This document shows positions 8,134-17,296 of a stretch of DNA of 64,000 nt, piece after piece. The position numbers were made by a program, and so were the translations under genes. The first letter of the stretch is position 1. Each line of letters begins with the position of its first letter. The stretch spans positions 1 to 64,000 of the forward strand of contig CAZMGV010000015.1 of assembly GCA_964565925.1 (NCBI GenBank). Direction: 5' to 3'. This DNA comes from CAZMGV01 sp964565925. GTDB taxonomy: Bacteria; JAGRBM01; JAHCIT01. The notes under the pieces were generated by a model. That model saw only the letters and a list, made by a program, of their open reading frames with translations. It did not search any database and was not told the DNA's origin.

Positions 8134-9549
8134 ATGCGGGTTCTGTTCGTCATCCATAATTTTCCGCCGGCGCATAACGCGGGTTCTGAAACCTACGCGC
8201 TGCATCTGGCAGAGCACCTGCTGACGAGTGGTGAGGTTGAAGCCGTCCGGGTGTTCACGACCGATACCCGCCCCGGCGAACCGCCTTACGGTGTGCGCCG
8301 CTACACGATCGGCAGGGTCGAGGTGGCCGAGGTGAACCAGCTCCAGGACCACCGGCGGTTCTCGGAGAGTTTCAACGATCCCAAGATAGACGACCTGTTC
8401 GACGCCGAACTGCGGCTGTTCCGGCCGGATGCCGTCCACATCCATCATCTTATGCACCTGTCGGCCGGGATCGTTCCCCGGATTCCCGCGAACGTGCCGC
8501 GGGTGATGCATCTGCACGACTACTGGCTGAGCTGCCCCCGGGGCGGTCAGCGACTGGACGAGAAGGGCCGGATCTGCGAGACGGTGGATCTCAAAAAATG
8601 CGCCGGTTGTGTGGCCGGACTCTACGCGGATATTTCCGTGGCTGGCCGCACCGCCGAGCGGCTCGAGAAATACGCCGCTGATCCGTACGATGCCATATCC
8701 CCCGGCGGCAGCCTGCTCAGGGCGGCGGTGCGGGCGCTGGCGCCGAAGATGCCGGACGGTCTGGGGCTGCCGCCTAAATACCTGCCGAGCGAGGTGCGCG
8801 CGGATCTCGAACTGCGCGAATCGGTCCTGAAAGGTCTGTGCAGTGCTGGTATCGGCGGAAATATCGACAGGTTTATTGCCCCATCGGAGTTCCTGCGCGG
8901 CCAGCTGATTCGGTGGGGCCTGCCGGAAAAGTCGGTCGTCTATTCGGACTACGGGTTTACCGCCGCCGGGGCGGCAGGCCTGGCCACTCACGAGAAGGGC
9001 GGCGTATTCACGGTCGGGTTCGTGGGCACTCTGTCGCCGCACAAGGGCGTGCATGTGCTGATCGACGCCTTCCGGAGCCTGCAGAAGTCGGTCCGCCGCC
9101 CGGTGGCGCTCAGGGTTTATGGCAACCGGAGCCATTTCCCCTCGTACGTCGCGCAGCTCGACCGCCTCTCCGACGGGCTGCCAGTCGAATGGGCCGGGGC
9201 GTTCGACGACTCGGGCCGGGATGCGGCATACGGGGCATTGGATGTGCTGGTGGTCCCCAGTATCTGGTGGGAAAACTCCCCGCTTACGATCCACGAGGCT
9301 TTCCAGCGGACTCTGCCGGTGGTCGTTTCGGATATGGGTGGCATGCGTGAACTGGTCGCGGACAGCCGGCTGAGGTTCAAGGCGGGAGATTCCGAGGCTC
9401 TGGCGGGTTGTCTCAAGGCGCTGGTTACCGACGAGATGATCGGCAGGGATACCGTCCGTCTCGCCCCGAAGGTAAAGCCGATGGAAGCTGACGTCCGCTG
9501 GACACTCAATCTGTACCGTGAGCTTTCGGCCGCGAGGCAGGTACACTGA
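8134..9549 (+). CDS. Family 4 (GT4) glycosyltransferase
   Basis: A retaining GT-B glycosyltransferase of 471 residues. The N-terminal Rossmann half begins MRVLFVIHNFPPAHNAGSET, with the glycine-rich acceptor loop. The donor half contains GFVGTLSPHKGVHVLIDAF and the E-x7-E-like segment ENSPLTIHEAF followed by LPVVVSDMGG. A cysteine-rich insertion (RICETVDLKKCAGC) near residues 145-170 is seen in some GT4 enzymes. Five bases separate it from the next glycosyltransferase gene. Sugar and acceptor are unknown. Confidence 0.9.
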   Translation: MRVLFVIHNFPPAHNAGSETYALHLAEHLLTSGEVEAVRVFTTDTRPGEPPYGVRRYTIGRVEVAEVNQLQDHRRFSESFNDPKIDDLFDAELRLFRPDAVHIHHLMHLSAGIVPRIPANVPRVMHLHDYWLSCPRGGQRLDEKGRICETVDLKKCAGCVAGLYADISVAGRTAERLEKYAADPYDAISPGGSLLRAAVRALAPKMPDGLGLPPKYLPSEVRADLELRESVLKGLCSAGIGGNIDRFIAPSEFLRGQLIRWGLPEKSVVYSDYGFTAAGAAGLATHEKGGVFTVGFVGTLSPHKGVHVLIDAFRSLQKSVRRPVALRVYGNRSHFPSYVAQLDRLSDGLPVEWAGAFDDSGRDAAYGALDVLVVPSIWWENSPLTIHEAFQRTLPVVVSDMGGMRELVADSRLRFKAGDSEALAGCLKALVTDEMIGRDTVRLAPKVKPMEADVRWTLNLYRELSAARQVH

Positions 9550-9554
9550 AAACG

Positions 9555-10445
9555 ATGGCTGCGCAGAAACCCAAGCTCTCGGTTGTCATCCCGACACTGA
9601 ACGGCGAGCGGACGCTTCCCGATCTGCTCGATGCATTGGCCCGTCAATCCGGGGTGGAGATTATCGAGAAGGTTGTCATCGATTCGGGTTCCACCGACCG
9701 GACGCGAAATATTCTCGAACGCGGTGGTTTCCGGGTCACGCAGATACCGAAATCCGAATTCAACCATGGACTCACCCGCAACCGGTTGGTGGAACTGACC
9801 GAAGCGCCATTTGTCGCGCTGTTCTCGCAGGATGCAGTACCGGCCCGGTGCGATATGCTCCACGAACTCGTAATGCCGCTGCTCCTGTCGCCCAATGTGG
9901 CGGGCGCCTATGCCCGGCAAGCACCCTGGCCTCGAGCAAGCCGGCTGGACGCGCTTCGGGTGAAGCGCTCCCGTGCCGCTCGCAAGGAGGCTCGCCGGGT
10001 GAAGGGCAGCGATCTGTCGATTCTGAATCCTGCGGCCCTGATCGAGCGGTGTGATTTCCACAACGGCGCGTCGATGATCCGTCGTAGCGGCTTCGTGCCG
10101 TTTCCCCGGACGGAGATCGCCGAGGATCTGCTCTGGGCGCGGGAAAATATAAGGTGTGGACGTGAGATCGCGTTCGTACCGTCGGCGCTGGTTTACCATT
10201 CGGTGGAACGGCCGCTCGCGGATGAATGGCGGCGGCTGGGTGAAGAAGCCCGGGTGCTGTCGAGCGAGTTCCACTACCGGCCGGTCAGGTCGCTGCCCGA
10301 TGCCGTTCTGAAAGGAATGGTCTGGGGCGTCGGAGATGCTGCCAGCGTCTGGTTGACTCCGGGCACGCGCCCTGTGCAAAGCACCGGCCGGGCGATCGTC
10401 ATGGGAATGTTGAGATCGCTATCCTTCTGGAGAGAGTCCCGTTAA
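9555..10445 (+). CDS. Family 2 (GT2) glycosyltransferase
   Basis: A GT-A fold inverting glycosyltransferase of 296 residues. It opens with SVVIPTLNGERTLPDLLDAL, then DSGSTDRTRNIL, and has a DxD-like metal region at SQDAVPARCDML. The late block FPRTEIAEDLLWARENIRCG matches rhamnosyltransferase-like GT2 proteins. No membrane segments are seen. It follows the GT4 gene and precedes lnt, so the group probably decorates an envelope glycan. Confidence 0.88.
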   Translation: MAAQKPKLSVVIPTLNGERTLPDLLDALARQSGVEIIEKVVIDSGSTDRTRNILERGGFRVTQIPKSEFNHGLTRNRLVELTEAPFVALFSQDAVPARCDMLHELVMPLLLSPNVAGAYARQAPWPRASRLDALRVKRSRAARKEARRVKGSDLSILNPAALIERCDFHNGASMIRRSGFVPFPRTEIAEDLLWARENIRCGREIAFVPSALVYHSVERPLADEWRRLGEEARVLSSEFHYRPVRSLPDAVLKGMVWGVGDAASVWLTPGTRPVQSTGRAIVMGMLRSLSFWRESR

Positions 10446-10491
10446 CGCGAACCTGAACAACGAATTGGCCGACGAGGAACCGGGGACGGAT

Positions 10492-12024
10492 ATGAAGCCG
10501 TCACTGAGAGTCCGTATTTCGGCATGGACGCCGTCCATCCGGGTGTTTGGGCTTGCGACGGCCGCCGGCCTCCTGCAGGCAGTATCGTACGCTCCGTTTC
10601 ACATTATCTTTGCGAGTCTGGCGACAATTGGCTTTCTGCACGTCGCCACCGACGGGCTTACGGTCCGCAAGGTTTTTTCGACCGGCTGGTGGGCTGGGTT
10701 CGTCTGCCACATGTTCATCTACTGGTGGCTGATTGGTACGGTGGTCGTGTTCGGCAACCTGCCGACCGCCGTCGGGATTCTCGCCTACACGCTCTATTCG
10801 CTTGGCATGGGAGTCTATTTCGCACTGGTGTCAGTCATCGCGGTGCAGCTCATGCAGAGGGCGAAGCTGAAACCGGTCGAGGCGTGGCCGGTCGCCTATG
10901 TGGCCGTCTACATCTTCATGCCGCAGCTGTTCCCGTTCTATCTGGGTGTCGAGTACTACTCACTCTCGGCACCTTGGCGTCTCAATCCTCCCGACATCCG
11001 TGTCGTGTCTGCGATAATCGCCATGATCGGTGCCTTCGGGGGCGAATGGTACCTGCGGCGGCGCCGAACCGGCGACGAGCAGTCTCAGGCGCATCCGCTG
11101 CGGGTAGCCGCTTGGGCTTTCGGATTCCTCGTGCTGTTCATACTGTCTTGGCCGCGAAGCCTTCCGGCGGCGCCGAGGAAGCTCCGCGTGGCGCTGGCAC
11201 AGGCGGACTTCCCGCTCCATTATGCCCTGCGCCAGGGTGATACGTTGAATCGGTACCAGAAGCTGGTGGAGCAGTACCGTGAAGGGGTCGAGCGGGGCGC
11301 CGAGATAGTGATTTTCTCGGAGAGCACGATTCCGTTCCCGTACCTGGTCGAAGGCCAGGAAATACCCGAGGGGCGTACTTACGGACGGCGCATGACCGAC
11401 CGGCTCAACGAGGTCGTTCTGGAAGCCAAAGTACCGATGATCGCCAGCGGTGTCGGCTTTGATGGTGACAGGGTTACCAACCGGTCGGTCTTCATCGAGC
11501 CCACGCCCGACGGCAAGATCCGCAACCAGATTTACGACAAGCGCAGGCTTTTGTGGTTTGGCGAGTATGTCCCCTACCGGAACTACTGGCCCATGCACGA
11601 AAAACTGTTCGCAGGTGTCTCTCAGTTCGATCCGGGCCCCGGCCCGGTGCTCTGGACCTGGAACGGACTCACGCTGCTTCCCTCCATCTGCTACGAGGCG
11701 ATTCTTCCGTATTTTACCCGGTCGATCATCCCGTCCGGCCGCAAGGTCGATCTCATCGTCAACATGACCAATGACAAATGGTTCGGACTTACGAACGAGC
11801 AGGAGCAGCACCTGATGCTCGCCACCTGGCGCTCGGCCGAGACCGGTATCCCGATGGTCCGCGCGACGCTGAACGGAATCTCCGCGGTCGTGGACGGGCG
11901 GGGCGAGACCCTTATGCGCACCGAGAAGGGCAAATCGGGCGTCTGGATGGCGGAGGTGCCGCTCAATATGCCGGCCGATGCGCTGCCGAATACCTCACCA
12001 CCTGCCCCGCCAGCAGGTCCGTGA
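10492..12024 (+). CDS. lnt: Apolipoprotein N-acyltransferase
   Basis: Transfers the third acyl chain to the N-terminal cysteine of lipoproteins at the inner membrane. The N-terminal part is hydrophobic with several membrane segments, and the C-terminal nitrilase-like domain carries the expected triad: Glu in FSESTIPFPY, Lys in DKRRLLWFGE and Cys in SICYEAILP. The frame opens at TTG 10465, but ATG 10492 has GGGGAC a few bases upstream and is preferred (510 residues). The stop overlaps the hemW start. Lgt is also present in the window at 26 kb. Confidence 0.92.
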   Translation: MKPSLRVRISAWTPSIRVFGLATAAGLLQAVSYAPFHIIFASLATIGFLHVATDGLTVRKVFSTGWWAGFVCHMFIYWWLIGTVVVFGNLPTAVGILAYTLYSLGMGVYFALVSVIAVQLMQRAKLKPVEAWPVAYVAVYIFMPQLFPFYLGVEYYSLSAPWRLNPPDIRVVSAIIAMIGAFGGEWYLRRRRTGDEQSQAHPLRVAAWAFGFLVLFILSWPRSLPAAPRKLRVALAQADFPLHYALRQGDTLNRYQKLVEQYREGVERGAEIVIFSESTIPFPYLVEGQEIPEGRTYGRRMTDRLNEVVLEAKVPMIASGVGFDGDRVTNRSVFIEPTPDGKIRNQIYDKRRLLWFGEYVPYRNYWPMHEKLFAGVSQFDPGPGPVLWTWNGLTLLPSICYEAILPYFTRSIIPSGRKVDLIVNMTNDKWFGLTNEQEQHLMLATWRSAETGIPMVRATLNGISAVVDGRGETLMRTEKGKSGVWMAEVPLNMPADALPNTSPPAPPAGP

Positions 12025-13262
12025 TGGCCGGCCTCTATATCCACATCCCATTCTGCGCGAAGAAGTGCCACTACTGCGACTTCAACTCGTGGCCGGACGG
12101 CTCGCTTCCGTCGGACGCTGAGAAAACCTACTTCAAACGTCTGCGGCGGGAGGCCGAACTGCTGGTCCCGCTGGCCGTGGAGGAATGTGCCTCCGGGAAA
12201 AGCCGGGATGGAAGGCACACCGGTTTTGAGACGGTATATCTGGGCGGCGGCACGCCGTCGTCGGTGGATCCGTCGGAAATTGCGCGGCTGTTCGACGTCC
12301 TCTCTCGCTGGATCGATTTCGGCAAACTTCGCGAAGTGACGATCGAGGCCAATCCGGAGTCGATCTCGCCCGACAAGATCGCTGCTTACAAACGGATCGG
12401 GATCGGCCGGATCAGTCTCGGCGTGCAGACATTCGAGCCAAAGATACTGGAGACCCTCGGGCGCATTCACTCGCTGGACCGCGCGTACGCGGCCATCAGG
12501 GAAGTGAAGGGCGCGGGCCTAAAGAGCTGGACCTTTGATCTCATGTACGGCCTTCCGGGGCAGACGGTCGGGTCGTTTCTGGACGGGGTGAAGCGGGCGA
12601 TCGATTTCGAGCCGCCGCATATTTCCACGTATGGCCTTACAATCGAGACCGGCACCGAGTTCGGCCGCTGGCAGCGCGAAGGCTCACTGAACGCCCCGGA
12701 TGGCGACTTCCAGGCGGACTGCTTTGAAGGGGCGCGCGAACTTTTTCTGAAATCCGGCTACGGGCACTACGAAATTTCCAATTTCGCGAAACCGGGCCAC
12801 GAGGCGGTGCATAACTCGCTCTACTGGCGGCGTATCCCGTACCTTTCGCTCGGGGCGGGGGCGCACGGGTGCTGGCCCCAAGCGACCGGTGGCGACCTCC
12901 GGTGGTCGATTCCTCGTCCGTTCGACCGGTACGCAAAGTACGTGGACGCACTTGAGATCGGTGGGGGTGCAGTTACCGAACGGCTATCTGCGGCCCGCGC
13001 CGTCTGTCCGGAGTGGAATGTCGTGGGCCGGTCCGGTGCGCTCGAAGAGTCCGTCTTTCTGGGAATCCGGCTGCTCGAAGAAGGTGTGTCGATCGAGTCG
13101 CTCACGGCCGAGTTTGGCGTAGCGGCGGTCGCTCCGCTGGTCCCCCGATTCGAATCCGCCATGAACAAGGGCTGGCTCGAGCGGCGCGATGGCCGTTACC
13201 TGCTCGCGCCACGGTCGGTTCTCGTGTCGAACCGCGTGATCGGCGAGATACTGGCCGCTTGA
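12024..13262 (+). CDS. hemW: HemW-like radical SAM heme chaperone
   Basis: A radical SAM protein of the HemN/HemW family. The cluster motif is CAKKCHYC at residues 12-19, and the HemW-type N-terminus MAGLYIHIPFC lacks the longer HemN extension. The LGGGTPSSV block and VTIEANPES follow, and the tail matches HemW. HemW proteins bind heme and probably hand it to acceptors; they are not coproporphyrinogen oxidases. The open frame continues upstream inside lnt, but ATG 12024, overlapping the lnt stop (TGATG), is clearly the start (412 residues). Confidence 0.9.
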   Translation: MAGLYIHIPFCAKKCHYCDFNSWPDGSLPSDAEKTYFKRLRREAELLVPLAVEECASGKSRDGRHTGFETVYLGGGTPSSVDPSEIARLFDVLSRWIDFGKLREVTIEANPESISPDKIAAYKRIGIGRISLGVQTFEPKILETLGRIHSLDRAYAAIREVKGAGLKSWTFDLMYGLPGQTVGSFLDGVKRAIDFEPPHISTYGLTIETGTEFGRWQREGSLNAPDGDFQADCFEGARELFLKSGYGHYEISNFAKPGHEAVHNSLYWRRIPYLSLGAGAHGCWPQATGGDLRWSIPRPFDRYAKYVDALEIGGGAVTERLSAARAVCPEWNVVGRSGALEESVFLGIRLLEEGVSIESLTAEFGVAAVAPLVPRFESAMNKGWLERRDGRYLLAPRSVLVSNRVIGEILAA

Positions 13263-13286
13263 CACTCCCGGCCCGCGACTTAGAAT
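13259..13286 (+). promoter_or_regulatory. Sigma70-type promoter of the hrcA-grpE-dnaK-dnaJ operon
   Basis: TTGACA (13259-13264), 16-bp spacer, TAGAAT (13281-13286). The -35 is perfect and begins at the hemW stop. The predicted leader before hrcA is about 50 nt. I found no CIRCE inverted repeat (TTAGCACTC-N9-GAGTGCTAA) next to it. Confidence 0.7.
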
Positions 13287-13300
13287 CACATGGATAAGGC

Positions 13301-13310
13301 GCTTATAAGC
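13301..13310. repeat. Palindrome in the hrcA leader
   Basis: GCTTATAAGC is a perfect 10-bp palindrome 15 bases after the -10 box and 31 bases before hrcA. It could be an operator, but it does not resemble CIRCE and its length allows chance occurrence. Confidence 0.3.
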
Positions 13311-13341
13311 ACCTGAAATTACTGGATATTTTCATATATAA

Positions 13342-14421
13342 ATGGCCACCAAACTGAAACCTGACCGGCGTCTTACTGTCCTCGGGACGCTCGTGAAGAT
13401 GTTTGTGAAAAGTGGCGAGCCCGTCGCCTCTTCCCAGCTCGTGCGGGAAGGCGGCCTGGACTGCTCGTCGGCGACGGTTCGCAACATCATGGTACAGCTC
13501 ACCGAAGAAGGGCTTCTTCATCAGCCGCATGCGTCTGCCGGCCGGGTTCCGACGGATGAAGGGTTCCGCCTGTTCGTGCGGGATCTCATGGAGCCGGCGG
13601 ACGTGGAAAGCCGCGACCGCCAGCTGATCGAATCGGGCCTCTCCGACGCCGGCAGTTTCCGGGACTGTCTGCCGCAGGGTTCGAGACTCGCGGCGTTTTT
13701 CTCGAACCATGCGGGCGTGGTACTGACGCCACCGCCCCGGGTTGAGCGGCTCAGCCGGTTCGAGTTCTTGAGGCTCAAGCGCAACGAGATCGTGGCTATT
13801 CTCGTCACCGAGTCGGGCGACGTGCGCCACCGCCATATCGTCTCGGCGGAAGACCACGACGCGCCCGAGATCGAGCGCTACAACAACTTCCTGAACTCGC
13901 TGCTGCACGGCCTTACGCTTCCGGAGCTGCGGGACTGCGTGGAACACGAACTGAAAAAAGCCCGCGATGAGTACGACCGGTTGCGGACGGGCGCACTGAC
14001 GCTCGCCGGACAGACGCTGCCCGAGATGGATGCGGGCGGTTCGGCCGGACGGCTGATTATCGAAGGGATGCGCAGCCTGTTGTCGGCGCCAGAGCTTTCG
14101 AACGACGAAACCCGGCTGCGTTCCGCGCTCGAACTGATGGAAGAGCGCGAGCGGCTGGCGAAGCTGCTTGACCGGGTGATGCGGTCCACCGGCGGCCGGC
14201 TGGCGGGCGGACGGGCGGCGGCGCTGATCGGGTCGGAAACCGGGATCGAGTCGTTCCCGGTGGCGTTGGTCGTGGCGGGGTACGGCCCGGAAGGCGGCCA
14301 GCCGCTCGGAATGATCGGTGTGCTGGGCACTACACGGCTCGACTATGAGCGGATCGTGCCGATCGTGGGATATCTGGCGTCCCGGCTATCCCGTGCGGCG
14401 GGCGATGCCGGATTGGCATAA
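13342..14421 (+). CDS. hrcA: Heat-inducible transcription repressor HrcA
   Basis: The repressor of chaperone operons in bacteria that use CIRCE control. Residues 1-75 form the winged-helix DNA-binding domain, with the typical SSATVRNIMVQLTEEGLL and HASAGRVPTDEGFRLFV blocks. The rest is the GAF-like and inserted dimerisation region, ending with GVLGTTRLDYERIVPIVGYL, which is characteristic of HrcA. Length 359 is normal. First gene of the heat-shock operon. The Shine-Dalgarno is weak and no CIRCE site is visible nearby, so autoregulation through the standard operator is not supported by the sequence. Confidence 0.94.
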   Translation: MATKLKPDRRLTVLGTLVKMFVKSGEPVASSQLVREGGLDCSSATVRNIMVQLTEEGLLHQPHASAGRVPTDEGFRLFVRDLMEPADVESRDRQLIESGLSDAGSFRDCLPQGSRLAAFFSNHAGVVLTPPPRVERLSRFEFLRLKRNEIVAILVTESGDVRHRHIVSAEDHDAPEIERYNNFLNSLLHGLTLPELRDCVEHELKKARDEYDRLRTGALTLAGQTLPEMDAGGSAGRLIIEGMRSLLSAPELSNDETRLRSALELMEERERLAKLLDRVMRSTGGRLAGGRAAALIGSETGIESFPVALVVAGYGPEGGQPLGMIGVLGTTRLDYERIVPIVGYLASRLSRAAGDAGLA

Positions 14422-14505
14422 AACAGCCCCAAAGTTGCCGAGAACGGGCCCGGACACTGGCCGGAAGCCCGCGAAATCGGTTACACAGAACGCACACCGC
14501 GAAAG

Positions 14506-15318
14506 GTGGATTCAAAGCCCGTGTCTAAGCCCGTGGACCCAGAACAGCTGATGCGTGAGGCGCTGGAAAGCGTCGAGCGGATTAAGCGCGAACATGGCGG
14601 CGGTAGCCCGTCGGCTAGTCCGGCCGGCGGCCCGGCCGTTGATCCATCGGCGGGAGTCGAGATGGATATCGACCCGCCGTCGAGCGGCGGTGAAGGCATC
14701 GGCAGCGAACAGGCTCGGGCCATGGAGATCCAGATCGAGACGCTGTCGAAGGAACTGGAAGCGGCCCAGGCCCAGATCAAGGATGCCGACGAGAAGTACA
14801 AGCGTTCGCTTGCTGACCAGGAGAATTTCCGCAAACGGACCCAGAAGGAGCGGCTGGATATTATCCGCTTCGGCCACGAAAAATTCGCCAACGAGGTGCT
14901 TCAGGTGCTCGATAATTTCGAGCGGGCACTGTCGCATACGCAGGGGCTGCCCGTTGATCCGGCCGTGGATCAATTTGTGACGGGTATCCGCATGACGGCC
15001 ACCATGTTCCAGCAGGCGCTGGAAAAATACGGGATCAAGCAGGTTCCGGGCATTGGATCGGGGTTTGATCCGGCGATTCATCAGGCCATGCAGCAGGCCG
15101 AAAGAACGGACGTACCCCCCGGTCAGGTGGTTGATTTGTATCAAAAAGGATACATGATTTACGAAAGGTTGCTGCGACCGGCTTTGGTAAGTGTCTCCAA
15201 GGCACCGGTCGAAGGGCAGGTTCCGCCGTCAGGGGCGGCGCCTGAAGGAGCGGTATCTGGCGATACTGCCCCCGCCCAGTCTTCGGATTCCGGAAACGGC
15301 TCCGAAGGTAACCAGTAG
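14506..15318 (+). CDS. grpE: Nucleotide exchange factor GrpE
   Basis: The exchange factor for DnaK. The core (about residues 70-225) shows the coiled coil and the GrpE marks KYKRSLADQENFRKRTQKE, VLQVLDNFERAL and GSGFDPAIHQAM, ending in VVDLYQKGYMIYERLLRPALV. At 270 residues it is longer than the usual 180-200, with a disordered Pro/Ser/Gly-rich N-terminal stretch and a 40-residue low-complexity tail. The start is GTG 14506; a second in-frame GTG lies at 14521. Confidence 0.94.
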   Translation: MDSKPVSKPVDPEQLMREALESVERIKREHGGGSPSASPAGGPAVDPSAGVEMDIDPPSSGGEGIGSEQARAMEIQIETLSKELEAAQAQIKDADEKYKRSLADQENFRKRTQKERLDIIRFGHEKFANEVLQVLDNFERALSHTQGLPVDPAVDQFVTGIRMTATMFQQALEKYGIKQVPGIGSGFDPAIHQAMQQAERTDVPPGQVVDLYQKGYMIYERLLRPALVSVSKAPVEGQVPPSGAAPEGAVSGDTAPAQSSDSGNGSEGNQ

Positions 15319-15353
15319 CTAGTTTTTGCAGGGAACAGGACGGAAATCCCCGG

Positions 15354-17177
15354 ATGGGCGAAAAAGTCATCGGAATTGACCTCGGGACGACCAACTCGTG
15401 CGTAGCCATCATGGAAGGCTCCGGACCGGTTGTGATCGCCAATTCGGAAGGCGCACGCACGACGCCGTCGATCGTTGGGTTCACCGAGTCCGGCGAGCGG
15501 CTGGTGGGCCAGGTGGCCAAACGCCAGGGCGTGACCAATTCCGAACACACAATTTATGTTTCGAAGCGGCTTATCGGCCGCCGGTTCACCGACGACGAAG
15601 TGCAGAAGACCAAGTCGGTTGTTCCGTTCAAGATCGTTGAGCACGAAAACGGCGACGCCTGGGTCGAGGCCCGCGGCCGTAAATACGCCCCGGCCGAGAT
15701 TGCGGCGATGGTGCTCCAGAAAATGAAATCCACGGCCGAGGACTATCTCGGCGAAGAGATCACCAAGGCGGTCATTACCTGCCCGGCGTACTTTAACGAC
15801 GCCCAGCGGCAGGCGACCAAGGACGCCGGTAAGATTTCCGGCCTCGACGTACTCCGCGTGATCAACGAACCGACGGCGGCTGCGCTCGCCTACGGACTCG
15901 ACAAAAAAGGCAAGGAAGAGAAAGTCGCGGTGTTCGACCTTGGCGGCGGCACCTTCGATATTTCCATCCTCGAGCTTTCCGAGGGCGTCTTCAACGTGAA
16001 GGCAACCCACGGCGATACGTTCCTGGGCGGCGAGGACTTCGACCTCCGTATCATCGACTGGTTGATCGCCAAATTCCAGAAAGACAACGGTATCGATCTG
16101 CGCAAGGACCGGATGGCGCTCCAGCGGCTTTCGGAAGCGGCGGAAAAATCCAAGCACGAGCTTTCCACCGCTAACGAGGCGATTATCAACCTGCCTTTCA
16201 TCTGCGCCGACGCCACGGGTCCCAAGCATCTCAACTACACGCTGGAACGCGGCGAGTACGAGAAGATGGTGAGCGACCTGATCGATCGCCTGATCCCGCC
16301 GTGCGAAATGGCGATGAAGGATGCGGGCCTCAAGGCCAGCGAGATTGACACCGTACTGCTCGTGGGCGGCATGACCCGCATGCCCAAGGTGCAGGCTCGG
16401 GTAAAGGAAATCTTCGGCAAGGAACCCAATCGCAGCGTGAACCCGGACGAAGCCGTCGCCGTGGGCGCGGCGGTCCAGGGCGCAGTGCTTACGGGTGCCG
16501 TGAAGGACGTGCTGCTGCTCGACGTGACGCCGCTATCGCTTGGCGTTGAGACCGCCGGCGGCGTGTTTACGAAGATCATCGAAAAGAACACCACCGTTCC
16601 GACCAAGAAGGGCCAGATCTTCTCGACGGCGCAGGACAACCAGCCGGTTGTGACCGTGAAGGTGTTCCAGGGCGAGCGCCCGCTGGCTGCCGACAATAAG
16701 CTGCTTGGGAATTTTGAACTTGTTGGCATCCCGCCGGCTCCCCGCGGCGTGCCGCAGATCGAGGTTGCTTTTGACATCGACGCCAACGGGATTGTGCAGG
16801 TGTCAGCCGCCGACCTGGGCACCGGCAAAAAGCAGTCGATCCGCATTACTGCAGCGTCGGGGCTTTCCGGGGCCGAAATCGACAGTCTTGTGAAAGAGGC
16901 CGAGCAGGCGAAGAAGAGCGACGAAGACCGTGTGAAATACGTCGAGCTCAAGAACGAGGCCGACGGGCTCCTTTACCAGGCCGACAAGCTGGTGAAGGAG
17001 GCGGGCGATGTGATCAACGCTGCCGACGCCTCGCACCTCAAGGATCTGATTATCAAGCTTGAGGCGGCCCGGGAGTCGGGCGACATGGCAAAGCTGAAAC
17101 AGGCTTTCGAGGCGCTCCAGACGGCTTCCCACAAGATCACGGAAGCGCTGTACGAAGCAGTTTCGAAACAGTCATAA
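15354..17177 (+). CDS. dnaK: Chaperone DnaK (Hsp70)
   Basis: An ATP-dependent Hsp70. The nucleotide-binding domain begins VIGIDLGTTNSCVAIMEG and includes VFDLGGGTFDIS and LVGGMTRMP. The interdomain linker is DVLLLDVTPLSLG, followed by the substrate-binding domain and helical lid. The 607 residues stop at EALYEAVSKQS, so the acidic, disordered tail ending in a D/E-rich motif found in many DnaK proteins is missing or very short. Thirty-five bases separate it from grpE. Confidence 0.98.
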   Translation: MGEKVIGIDLGTTNSCVAIMEGSGPVVIANSEGARTTPSIVGFTESGERLVGQVAKRQGVTNSEHTIYVSKRLIGRRFTDDEVQKTKSVVPFKIVEHENGDAWVEARGRKYAPAEIAAMVLQKMKSTAEDYLGEEITKAVITCPAYFNDAQRQATKDAGKISGLDVLRVINEPTAAALAYGLDKKGKEEKVAVFDLGGGTFDISILELSEGVFNVKATHGDTFLGGEDFDLRIIDWLIAKFQKDNGIDLRKDRMALQRLSEAAEKSKHELSTANEAIINLPFICADATGPKHLNYTLERGEYEKMVSDLIDRLIPPCEMAMKDAGLKASEIDTVLLVGGMTRMPKVQARVKEIFGKEPNRSVNPDEAVAVGAAVQGAVLTGAVKDVLLLDVTPLSLGVETAGGVFTKIIEKNTTVPTKKGQIFSTAQDNQPVVTVKVFQGERPLAADNKLLGNFELVGIPPAPRGVPQIEVAFDIDANGIVQVSAADLGTGKKQSIRITAASGLSGAEIDSLVKEAEQAKKSDEDRVKYVELKNEADGLLYQADKLVKEAGDVINAADASHLKDLIIKLEAARESGDMAKLKQAFEALQTASHKITEALYEAVSKQS

Positions 17178-17296
17178 GCCGAAAACCGCATTATTTCCCG
17201 CCCGCGGGCCCCTTGACCCGGCCGCGTTAATGGTTTGATTGTCCTTGCCCCGTGGCTGGCGGCCGGTACGGTTGCGCCCGGGACGGTGATGACTGC

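Noticed and set aside
7891..9546. 551-codon open frame on the minus strand opposite the GT4 gene
   Set aside because: The plus-strand frame encodes a clear GT4 enzyme; the antisense frame is Arg/Gln/His-rich without domains and is explained by GC-rich codon bias.
12900..13341. CIRCE operator for hrcA
   Set aside because: No TTAGCACTC/GAGTGCTAA arms could be found on either strand upstream of hrcA or grpE.
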